From: Bythopirellula goksoeyrii | Lineage (GTDB): Bacteria > Planctomycetota > Planctomycetia > Pirellulales > Lacipirellulaceae | Length of the DNA stretch: 64,000 nt | Assembly (NCBI RefSeq): GCF_008065115.1 | Contig: NZ_CP042913.1 | Span: 4,691,278-4,755,277 of the forward strand | Direction: 5' to 3' | Part shown: positions 9,193 through 16,736 of the stretch, in pieces | How the letters are laid out: every line of letters begins with the position of its first letter | Numbering within the stretch: position 1 is the first letter of the stretch | Translations under genes and position numbers: made by a program | Notes under the pieces: generated by a model | The model's input: only the letters and a program-made list of their open reading frames with translations | Told to the model about the DNA's origin: nothing | Database searches by the model: none

Positions 9193-11890
9193 TCGCAGGA
9201 GTCTGTACCAACACGACCCATCCAGCTTTAAGTGTTTTCTTCGTATCAGTCATCATATCCTGGATCGTATAGGAAACCGGCTCGAAGACTCCCCAGTAGG
9301 TCGTTTTAGGATTGATGGAAAGAGGGTCATGGTAGCCAGCGATGAAATGGTCTTCGCTTGCATCCATTGCTTCTAAAACTTCAGGGAAGACTCTGGGAGG
9401 ACTTTGCTTGTCTTTCCAAATCGAGAGAAAAGGATGGTTGAGAATTAGACCGCGTTTCCCAGCCTTCACCGATGTATCGAGATAGTCTTCACGTAGATCG
9501 ACTAGCACAATGTCTTTTCCTTTTTGGACGTTCTTGTTCAATACTTCAAAATCTCCCAACTCTACCGACATTGAAAGCACAGCTATTATCTTAGGTTTCT
9601 CATCTTGTGCTGGATTGCTCCAGACAGGGACAGAAAATGCGACTTTCAGTTCGCCGGTAGTAGTACTGAGATAGACAGCGGACAGATTTGGCGACTCAAT
9701 CGGCTCGATTGATTCAGCATGTTCTTCGGTAAGGTTTTTACCTAGTCCATGAAAGTAATCTCGATAGGCATAGTTTTCCAGGAAGCTATCCTCAGGCAGC
9801 TTAGTCTCCTCCACTATCAGAGGATGGCGTGTAATCTGCTTGCCCGAGAGATCGTTTACAAACCAACTATCGGAAGGTGAGCGATCCATATTGTCTTGGC
9901 GATGCTTCTTGATCCATTTGGCCAACGGATAAGATTCTAATTCGCTTCTCGCATCATCTTCAGAAAAACTCTGAACCATTTCGATAAGCTCGGGCTCGCT
10001 GGCTGCTTGTTGTAAGATCTGAAACCGTTTGGTGACGTATTCTCCTATGTCGTTGGCCGCGGTCTCAGCCGCGAGAGGGAGCGTGTCCCGGGCTTGCTGC
10101 ATCGCGTTGGCTATCGTCCTTTGCCGGGCCTGGAAAGCTGTCCAAGCGAGCGCCGCAAAGGCACCGACAACAAAAAGAAACGGAAGCCCACGTCGCAGAA
10201 TCCACCGGCGTGACGGATAAAGATGGCTTGCCCGGGAGAGCCATGTATCCACGCCTGCCCCCGAATCAATCCGCGTATAGCGATGAGAGCTAGAAGAGTT
10301 GCTTGGCTCCAAATAGCCATGCACTAATGCCGGCAAATCGTTCCCTTCGCAAAAAGGCGTTAGCTCTGCCGCAACTTCAGCCGGAGTTGCGTAGCGGTCC
10401 TCCGGCTTCTTAGCGACCATCTTTTCGATGATCTCCCACAGCTTGCGAGGGACAGCGTTCGTGCGAATCGGTGGCAACGTGGATTTCTCATGCGCTTTTT
10501 CAGGGCGCAAATCCGAATCAACAAATGGTGGTTTCCCTGCGAGAAGGTGATAAAGCGTACAGCCAAGGCTGTAGATATCAGCACGGATGTCGACACTGGT
10601 GGTCTTCCACTGCTCTGGGGACATATACATGCCTGTGCCCATCGCCTTGTTGTCAAACCGAGTCAAGCGATCCTGGGCATCCCCCGCCAAGAGAGCCAAG
10701 CCAAGATCGAGAATCTTTACGACTCCCTCCACGGGTTCGTCTGCTTCAGCAATCGCTGGTTGACTCGCCACTCCATCTCCATCAACAAGCGTTAGCATCA
10801 AGTTTGAGGGCTTGATGTCTCGATGAACCATTTCATTGCGATGGATGTACTGCAACCCCCGCGCTGCCTGGCGGACGACTTCACAGGCGTCGGGGACAGA
10901 GAGATGGCCTTGTTGTTCAACCAGATCGTGGACCGACACCCCTTCGATGTATTCCATAACCAGGTAGTGCTGTCGGTCAGTCGGTGCAGAGGAATCGATG
11001 GCGACGACGATGTTTCTGTGCTCCAGTGCGCCGACTGCCTTGATTTCCTGATAGAATCGGCGGATGACCTCTTCGTTGCCTGCGGCAACGTATTGCGGCT
11101 TGATGACTTTGATTGCGCGTTGGCGGCCAAATTGCGTGTGACGTCCTTTATAGACGTCGCCCATCCCCCCACTTCCTAGCAGAGACTCTAGCTCGTAGTT
11201 TCCAACTTTCTTGAGTCGTACAGCAGAAGCCACGGCAGAGTCGTGTCCACCGTCATTTTGCCCAGCACCCATTGTGGGGATCACGGTCCACTGGCGATCA
11301 GTATTACTGGCAGGTTGCTGGCGTAAGGGACGCGGACCATGTTCATCGTAAAGTAATTCATGGACTTCCACGTGGCCGATGCCCTTGAGGTGACGGCGGC
11401 CATGCAGGTGGAAGGAAATCCCTTCAAGCCCGACGTCATCAAGAATAGCCATCACACTCCGCGAAACGAGGATTTCCCCGCCGGTGGCGTAGTCATTTAA
11501 TCGTGACGCGTAATCAACACTTTTGCCCACAAAATTATCGGGGGCCGTCGGGTCAACCTGTGGCACCCCCACGTGCATACTGATGCGAACCTCAACTTGC
11601 CCGCCACTAGGAGTCGCGATGGGGTTTTCAAGGTGGCTTTTCTGCACATCGGCGGCCCAGACGGCTGCTTGAATGGTGTTGTTGAATACCAAGAAGTGGC
11701 CGTCCCCGGCAGTGGAAACGACGCGGCCGGTCATTTCTTCCAGGTGAGCTTCTATTCGCTCTCGATGCGGCATGAGAATCTGCTGAATGAACGCCATGTC
11801 GCGTTCGGTAACACTCCGACCGATCATCTCATTCTTGAGATCAACGCTGCGGCAGATGTCGGTGAAGACGAATGTTTTGAGTTCAGCCAT
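9185..11890 (-). CDS. Cyclase-homology / Ser-Thr kinase / Cache-like sensor fusion
   Basis: A 901-residue membrane signalling protein. Residues 5-180 form a class III nucleotide cyclase homology domain, with metal ligands D11 (FTDI) and D63 (AGDG) and transition-state R130. The purine-determining Lys is S59 and the usual Asn is D126, so activity is doubtful. Residues 230-515 are a Hanks-type kinase: glycine loop GSGGMGDVY, K261, HRD at 356-358, DLG (395-397) instead of DFG, and SPE for APE. One membrane helix (about 568-586) leads to a C-terminal extracytoplasmic region of about 310 residues that reads like a Cache sensor (WFVNDLSGKQI, YAYRDYFHGLG). The order is unusual, because sensors normally come first. 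Confidence 0.85.
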   Translation of the reverse strand: MAELKTFVFTDICRSVDLKNEMIGRSVTERDMAFIQQILMPHRERIEAHLEEMTGRVVSTAGDGHFLVFNNTIQAAVWAADVQKSHLENPIATPSGGQVEVRISMHVGVPQVDPTAPDNFVGKSVDYASRLNDYATGGEILVSRSVMAILDDVGLEGISFHLHGRRHLKGIGHVEVHELLYDEHGPRPLRQQPASNTDRQWTVIPTMGAGQNDGGHDSAVASAVRLKKVGNYELESLLGSGGMGDVYKGRHTQFGRQRAIKVIKPQYVAAGNEEVIRRFYQEIKAVGALEHRNIVVAIDSSAPTDRQHYLVMEYIEGVSVHDLVEQQGHLSVPDACEVVRQAARGLQYIHRNEMVHRDIKPSNLMLTLVDGDGVASQPAIAEADEPVEGVVKILDLGLALLAGDAQDRLTRFDNKAMGTGMYMSPEQWKTTSVDIRADIYSLGCTLYHLLAGKPPFVDSDLRPEKAHEKSTLPPIRTNAVPRKLWEIIEKMVAKKPEDRYATPAEVAAELTPFCEGNDLPALVHGYLEPSNSSSSHRYTRIDSGAGVDTWLSRASHLYPSRRWILRRGLPFLFVVGAFAALAWTAFQARQRTIANAMQQARDTLPLAAETAANDIGEYVTKRFQILQQAASEPELIEMVQSFSEDDARSELESYPLAKWIKKHRQDNMDRSPSDSWFVNDLSGKQITRHPLIVEETKLPEDSFLENYAYRDYFHGLGKNLTEEHAESIEPIESPNLSAVYLSTTTGELKVAFSVPVWSNPAQDEKPKIIAVLSMSVELGDFEVLNKNVQKGKDIVLVDLREDYLDTSVKAGKRGLILNHPFLSIWKDKQSPPRVFPEVLEAMDASEDHFIAGYHDPLSINPKTTYWGVFEPVSYTIQDMMTDTKKTLKAGWVVLVQTPAIN

Positions 11891-11898
11891 AACGTAGG

Positions 11899-11973
11899 GG
11901 CTGGGATTCAGGGATTGGGAGTGAAAGTCGGAATTCTACTCGCCCAGTCCCTAGTCCCCAGCTCCAAGTCCCC
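11899..11973. repeat. Degenerate GGGACT-type short repeats
   Basis: The gap upstream of the kinase gene is filled with imperfect 6-8 base units. One set reads on the + strand (GGGGCTGGGATTCAGGGATT from 11896). A second set, read on the minus strand, runs GGAGCTGGGGACTAGGGACT near 11946-11965. The two halves are in opposite orientation. No gene fits here. Confidence 0.5.
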
Positions 11974-11976
11974 CAC

Positions 11977-12267
11977 TTAATATCCATATACCATTGGCAT
12001 GGAGGAGACGACTACAGGTGTGTAGGCTGTACGGTATCTTGTGACCGTACCGCCTAGCAGGGGGCGATAACGAGTTCGGGCGACAGGAACCCGCTGGTAA
12101 GCCACAGCTGGTGCAGGGGCGTAAAAACTTGTCACCTGTATCGGGGCTGGCGCAATATATGTTGGAGCCGGAGTATAGTAAGTCACGTAGGCAATCTGAG
12201 CAAAAGTTTTTTCAGCGACGACCACACAAAGCAAACAACCAACGAGCAGCATTAGGCATTTGTTCAT
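11977..12267 (-). CDS. Small secreted Tyr/Pro/Val-rich protein
   Basis: The 96-residue protein opens with a signal peptide (MNKCLMLLVGCLLCVVVAEK, probable cleavage after FA-Q at about 22-24). The mature part is rich in Tyr, Pro, Ala and Val, with PAPTY and RYR motifs and a C-terminal VYGY. Small exported proteins of this sort are common in planctomycetes. I do not recognise a function; a surface or wall role is only a guess. It sits alone on the minus strand upstream of the kinase gene start. Confidence 0.6.
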   Translation of the reverse strand: MNKCLMLLVGCLLCVVVAEKTFAQIAYVTYYTPAPTYIAPAPIQVTSFYAPAPAVAYQRVPVARTRYRPLLGGTVTRYRTAYTPVVVSSMPMVYGY

Positions 12268-12408
12268 CGAAGTTTTCCCTGTTCTAAGGCAAGTGTAAAA
12301 CTCAGCCGTCCGTTACGCGAATTCCTCAAACTAGTATCCCACGCCTGGAATTCAACTGCAACTAGGTTCTCGAATCGTTTCAAGCTAGCAGGAAATTGCA
12401 AGGCCCCT

Positions 12409-12672
12409 TCAAATGCCTAAATTTGCCAGTGCCGAAGCTACCTGATTCAATGCGCTAGTAATTTGGGGATGCTCGGTCTCGAATTTCAGAACCAAATCCT
12501 GTACTTCGCCAGATAATATGCCTTCATCTTCCGAAGGTGGTGCGTCGACGGCACGTTCGATGTCGTTGATTAGCGACTGCAATTGCTCGTGAGAGCCTTC
12601 GTCGAGTGCTGAAGACGCTGCGAGCTCAGCCCTTAGTTGTTCCAACTTTTCGAGGAGAATGGTCTTCTTCAT
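12409..12672 (-). CDS. DUF4404-type small protein
   Basis: An 87-residue acidic, mostly helical protein beginning MKKTILLEKLEQLRAEL. It ends with FETEHPQITSALNQVASALANLGI-like sequence, of which HPQITSALNQVA is the characteristic DUF4404 stretch. The function of the family is unknown. I chose ATG 12672 because GGAAG sits about 9 bases before it; the frame is open back to 12726. The gene is divergent from pgi, with 186 bases between. Confidence 0.65.
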   Translation of the reverse strand: MKKTILLEKLEQLRAELAASSALDEGSHEQLQSLINDIERAVDAPPSEDEGILSGEVQDLVLKFETEHPQITSALNQVASALANLGI

Positions 12673-12858
12673 GCCAGGCTTCCAATAGTGAGCGATCAAG
12701 TGGAAAACAAGAATTCTGCCAGACATAGCAGCTTATATTCCATGATACTCTATGACCACCGGATTGGCGATTCCCCTACCTTGCGGTTGGCTGTTAGAAT
12801 TGGCCAGTGCCAATTGGACTCACCGTTTTGAATCGTTTTCGATCGCAGAAGGACTCCC

Positions 12859-14277
12859 ATGCCCGATATTACCATCTCTTACGACCCGAGGGGAACGTAC
12901 TTGCCAGAGCATGGCCTGGCTTCGGACGAACTGGCCAAACTTACTCCGCAACTGACTGCGGCTCGCAACGACGTGCTTGCAGATGCTGAGCTATGGGCCG
13001 ATGGTGTGACCCCACCTTCGAACAAAGTACCACTCGATGCCGGTTTCCACTATCTCCCCGAGCGACTACTGGCCGAATACCAGACGGGTGGTACTGAGAG
13101 TGAGGTTGGTCGCATCATCGCTACTGCCAATCGATTCTCGGCGGTAGTTGATCGCGTCGTCGTGTTGGGAATCGGGGGTTCCTACATGGGAGCGCGGGCC
13201 CTCTTGGAATCGTGCTGCCATCCCTACTTTAACGAACTTCCTCGAGCAATTCGTGACAATCGGCCACGCATCAGCTTTGAGGGCAATAATGTTGACAATG
13301 ATGCCCTGCAAGGATTGTTTGACTTACTTCCTTCCACTATGTCGAAGAGTGACGTAGACGACCGCTGGGGCATCGTGGTCATCAGCAAAAGCGGAGGGAC
13401 ACTTGAAACTGCTTCTGGCTTCCGAATTCTCCTTCGACGTCTTCAAAAAGCACTCGGCCCGAATCAAGAACAACTTGCCGATCTCGTCGTGCCGGTCACC
13501 GGTACGAGTGGCAAATTGTTTGACTTGGCAACTGCATTGGGATGCCGTGAGTTGTTTCCCGTCCCCGATGGAGTCGGAGGACGGTTCTCTGTCTTGTCAG
13601 CTGTCGGTTTGTTGCCCGCCGCGATCATGGGACTCGATGTTGTGCAACTTTTGGAAGGGGCTGCCGCGATGAATGAACACTTCCGCACGGCACCGGTCGG
13701 AAAAAATGTTGTGCTTGATTACACCGGCATCTGCCACCTCATGGAAAAGCAACTGGGCTGTGATGTTCGCTTGCTCTCGACATGGGGTAAGCAACTTGAG
13801 GCGTTTGGACTTTGGTACGACCAACTACTGGCGGAAAGTCTTGGGAAACGAGAACGAGGTGCTTTGCCGCTAACCATCGTAAACACTCGTGATTTACATT
13901 CTCGAGGCCAGCAGCACCAGGAAGGCAAACGCGATAAGCTGATCACGAATATCATTGTCGACCAGTGCAAGACCGCGCCAGTGTCCATCGGCACGAGCAA
14001 GTTTAATCAAGATGGTCTTGACGAATTGGCGGAGAAGACCATTCCCGACGTTCTCGCCGCTGCCACGCAAGGGACCAATCAGGCCTACCGAGAGGATAAT
14101 CGGCCGACGGCTGATCTCCATGTGCCGGCGATCAATGAATTCGTCATGGGACAACTCTTTCAGATGTTCATGTTGGCCACAGTCGTCGAAGGGAGATTAG
14201 TGGGCACCAATCCGTATGGCCAACCGGGCGTCGAAGCCTATAAGAAGAACATGAACGCCATCCTGCGGGGAAACTGA
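12859..14277 (+). CDS. pgi: Glucose-6-phosphate isomerase
   Basis: This enzyme interconverts glucose-6-phosphate and fructose-6-phosphate in the cytoplasm. The 472-residue length matches the shorter bacterial form. Key motifs are LGIGGSYMGARALL, the phosphate-binding VISKSGGTLETA, GGRFSVLSAVGLLP, the base-containing RGQQHQEGKRDKL and the C-terminal lysine in GVEAYKKNMNAIL. ATG 12859 has AGAAGGA 6-12 bases upstream. It heads a probable three-gene run with an UPF0173 hydrolase and a secreted protein. The window also encodes gnd, zwf and two phosphofructokinases. Confidence 0.95.
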   Translation: MPDITISYDPRGTYLPEHGLASDELAKLTPQLTAARNDVLADAELWADGVTPPSNKVPLDAGFHYLPERLLAEYQTGGTESEVGRIIATANRFSAVVDRVVVLGIGGSYMGARALLESCCHPYFNELPRAIRDNRPRISFEGNNVDNDALQGLFDLLPSTMSKSDVDDRWGIVVISKSGGTLETASGFRILLRRLQKALGPNQEQLADLVVPVTGTSGKLFDLATALGCRELFPVPDGVGGRFSVLSAVGLLPAAIMGLDVVQLLEGAAAMNEHFRTAPVGKNVVLDYTGICHLMEKQLGCDVRLLSTWGKQLEAFGLWYDQLLAESLGKRERGALPLTIVNTRDLHSRGQQHQEGKRDKLITNIIVDQCKTAPVSIGTSKFNQDGLDELAEKTIPDVLAAATQGTNQAYREDNRPTADLHVPAINEFVMGQLFQMFMLATVVEGRLVGTNPYGQPGVEAYKKNMNAILRGN

Positions 14278-14305
14278 AAAGTTCTGGGACTCGTAAGCGA
14301 GAGGA

Positions 14306-15001
14306 ATGAATGTGTCAGTTGAAATAACGTGGTTAGGACATTCATCGTTTACGCTGAAAACTGAGCGCGAGACTTTGTTGGTAGATCCATTTCTGGATGA
14401 GTCGCCGACGGCACCGATCAAAGCTTCCGCTATCGAGACAGACTACATACTGCAAACGCATGGCCACTTTGACCACATTTTGGATACAGTGGCAATTGCC
14501 CAACGGACTCATGCACGTGTGCTGGGGAACTTTGAGATCTGTGAGTGGCTCAAGCAACAGGGTGTCGCCGAGGACCAACTTACGGCGATGAACTTAGGAG
14601 GAGGGGTCAATCTCCCCTTTGGTCGGGCACAGATGACCGTCGCGCATCACAGCTCGGGGCTCCCAGACGGGAGCTATGGCGGAAGTGCGGCAGGATTCCT
14701 ACTCGATCTGGTAGATCTGCGTATTTATATCTCAGGAGACACAGCACTTTTTTCAGACATGAAACTTATAGGGTTGCGAGGAATCGATTTGGCGATCTTG
14801 CCCATAGGCGACTTATTCACTTTGGGACCTGAAGACGCAATCGAGGCGATCAAGCTGCTCGACTGTAGACGAGTCATTCCTTGCCACTACAATACCTGGC
14901 CTCCCATTGAGCAAGACGTGACAAGCTGGGCCGAGCGTGTTCGCACTCATACGACTTGTGAGCCGCTCCTACTTGCTCCTGGAACATCAATAACACTTTG
15001 A
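14306..15001 (+). CDS. UPF0173 metal-dependent hydrolase (metallo-beta-lactamase fold)
   Basis: A 231-residue member of the UPF0173 family. It starts with the typical ITWLGHSSFTLKT, then LLVDPFL, the metal-binding motif THGHFDH and a second His in TVAHHSSGLPDG. YISGDTALF supplies the bridging Asp and PCHYNTWPPI the last His. These line two metals as in glyoxalase II-like hydrolases. The physiological substrate is not known for the family. It follows pgi by 28 bases and is followed almost without gap by the next gene, so cotranscription is likely. Confidence 0.85.
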   Translation: MNVSVEITWLGHSSFTLKTERETLLVDPFLDESPTAPIKASAIETDYILQTHGHFDHILDTVAIAQRTHARVLGNFEICEWLKQQGVAEDQLTAMNLGGGVNLPFGRAQMTVAHHSSGLPDGSYGGSAAGFLLDLVDLRIYISGDTALFSDMKLIGLRGIDLAILPIGDLFTLGPEDAIEAIKLLDCRRVIPCHYNTWPPIEQDVTSWAERVRTHTTCEPLLLAPGTSITL

Positions 15002-15003
15002 AG

Positions 15004-15921
15004 ATGGTGAATAATTCGATGCTGCGAAATCAACTCTTACCAATACTTCTTCTGGTCATGTTCGCGCTAGCTCCCGTGGGACTTCTGCGTGCTCAAAGCG
15101 TGATCCAATGGAAATTCGTTCCGGGAGAGTCTCATGACTATCGACTAACGCAAACGGCACGCCTCGAATCTGGTGCCGGGAAAACCAGAACACAAATTGC
15201 CGATGTTGCCGAGCAAATCGACTTTACCTGGAAAGTGGTTGAGGTCGATGCGGAAAGAACAGCAACGCTTTCTGTTCAAGTGAATTCCTATGCCTTGACT
15301 GCGAAAGGACCCGATGGGCAGGAAGTAACCTATGACTCACAGTCTGCTTCAGATCCTCAGGGATACGCTGCGATGTTACTCCCAATTGGCCGTCGCTTGA
15401 GCGAAGAACCGGTACAACTCTCAATGTCCCCTCAAGGAATAGTAAAACTCCTTGACTTGCCGATCGACCTGGCCGACGCGGTGAAATCAGTGCCTGGAGG
15501 AAAGCTATTTGCCAAAGATGGCGGAGCTGGGAGTTTTGAATCGTTGGCTCGCTTGGGAGGGCCGCTGTCGTTGCCAACAGGTGAGGTTCAAGAGGGAAGT
15601 ACTTGGAAGGATACTCTTGAGATGGAGATCCCTGCGTTGGGCAAAGCAGCTGTAAAGTTTGAGTATCAGATTGGCAAATTGCCGGACAACAATCGAATCT
15701 CTATCGAGCAGCAGATGTCGCTTTCGCCACTGGAGGACGCAGAGGCAACGTGGTCCGTAGATAGTCAGACATCCACAGGGGAAGTGCAATTCGACTCGGA
15801 TTCGGGGCGGTCCGAAAGCTCCTCTCTGAGTTACAAGGCAGAGCTGATCTCCGAATCGAATCCTTCAATGACGCTTGAACAAAATGTCAAATTCACCTCT
15901 TTATCGGATACCACGCAGTGA
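15004..15921 (+). CDS. Secreted protein, possibly DUF6263 family
   Basis: The 305-residue product has an N-terminal signal peptide ending near LLRAQS. The rest looks beta-rich: alternating strands such as IQWKFVPGESHDYRLTQ, GSTWKDTLEMEIPALGK and FEYQIGKLPDNNRIS. The overall pattern resembles the DUF6263 family of exported planctomycete proteins; I am not certain of the number. ATG 15004 lies 2 bases after the stop of the hydrolase gene, and ATG 15019 is an alternative. Its stop abuts the convergent Rieske gene. Function unknown; it probably acts outside the inner membrane. Confidence 0.6.
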   Translation: MVNNSMLRNQLLPILLLVMFALAPVGLLRAQSVIQWKFVPGESHDYRLTQTARLESGAGKTRTQIADVAEQIDFTWKVVEVDAERTATLSVQVNSYALTAKGPDGQEVTYDSQSASDPQGYAAMLLPIGRRLSEEPVQLSMSPQGIVKLLDLPIDLADAVKSVPGGKLFAKDGGAGSFESLARLGGPLSLPTGEVQEGSTWKDTLEMEIPALGKAAVKFEYQIGKLPDNNRISIEQQMSLSPLEDAEATWSVDSQTSTGEVQFDSDSGRSESSSLSYKAELISESNPSMTLEQNVKFTSLSDTTQ

Positions 15922-16260
15922 CTACTGTTCAGCAGATTGTGAGTTCTGGTCGATAAGTTGCACCTGGATTTCTTCCCCTTTGACACGAACGGGATAAGAA
16001 GGAATCTTCAAGCGAGGATTGTCTCGCCAAGTGCCGTCGCAGATGTCGAATCGCCAAGCATGCCAAGGGCAAGTGACGGCCCCTTCCTCGTCCAATTGAC
16101 CAGCTCCCAATGAAGCCCCCATGTGGGGACAGAGATCATCGATAGCGTAGTAAGAGCCGTCTCGATTAAACACGGCCACGAGCTTGTCACCGATTGCAAA
16201 GGTCCCCCCCTGCCCTGCGGGGATCGCTCCAACTTTTGCCACCGTGACATATTCCGACAT
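15922..16260 (-). CDS. Rieske [2Fe-2S] ferredoxin-like protein
   Basis: A 112-residue protein with both Rieske cluster motifs: CPHMG (C-x-H) and, 18 residues on, CPWHAW (C-x2-H). The set CPHMGASLG then VTCPWHAWRFD matches the NirD/biphenyl-dioxygenase ferredoxin type, which carries electrons in the cytoplasm. No signal peptide or membrane anchor is present. I chose ATG 16260 (MSEYVTVAK), the usual family start; the frame is open to 16323. No oxygenase partner lies nearby, so its redox partner is unknown. Confidence 0.85.
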   Translation of the reverse strand: MSEYVTVAKVGAIPAGQGGTFAIGDKLVAVFNRDGSYYAIDDLCPHMGASLGAGQLDEEGAVTCPWHAWRFDICDGTWRDNPRLKIPSYPVRVKGEEIQVQLIDQNSQSAEQ

Positions 16261-16415
16261 TGAGGGCAGCTCCAAGATGAAAATCCGTGTTTCGTGTTGA
16301 CCACTATGCCAGGATACTAGCAATCATCGAGAACTTCTAGCACTGGTTCAAACGCCAGCAGGCGATTATCCTTAAGTGAAGGAGTTTCTATTCTCAATTC
16401 ATACCGCTTAGTGCC

Positions 16416-16736
16416 ATGCCAACAACTGATCCTGCCATTTCGCTTCGAGATTTCCAGCAACTCATTCGACAGATGTACCTAGAAAAGGACGTGGCGCGTG
16501 GTATCGACGGGACCTTTATGTGGTTGATGGAAGAAGTTGGTGAGCTGGCAGCGGCCCTACGCGAAGGGACCCCTGACGAACAGGCTGCAGAATTCGCAGA
16601 TGTTCTCGCTTGGCTGACTACGATTGCCAACGTGGCCGGTGTTGATCTCTCAGCAGCGGTCGCTGAAAAGTATGGTGAGGGGTGTCCGGGTTGTGGTTTG
16701 TTGGTTTGTACCTGTGACGACGCGGAGAAGCCGTGA
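16416..16736 (+). CDS. MazG-like nucleotide pyrophosphohydrolase
   Basis: A 106-residue single-domain MazG-fold protein. The metal-binding helices show MEEVGELAAALR (E-x-x-E-like) and EFADVLAWL (E-x-x-D), which bind Mg2+ for hydrolysis of NTPs or dNTPs to NMP and PPi. The C-terminal tail CPGCGLLVCTC has four cysteines, also seen in relatives (a GCP-C-x-C pattern), and may bind a metal. The stop overlaps the next gene's GTG start (GTGA at 16733-16736), so the two are translationally coupled. The preferred nucleotide is unknown. Confidence 0.8.
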   Translation: MPTTDPAISLRDFQQLIRQMYLEKDVARGIDGTFMWLMEEVGELAAALREGTPDEQAAEFADVLAWLTTIANVAGVDLSAAVAEKYGEGCPGCGLLVCTCDDAEKP

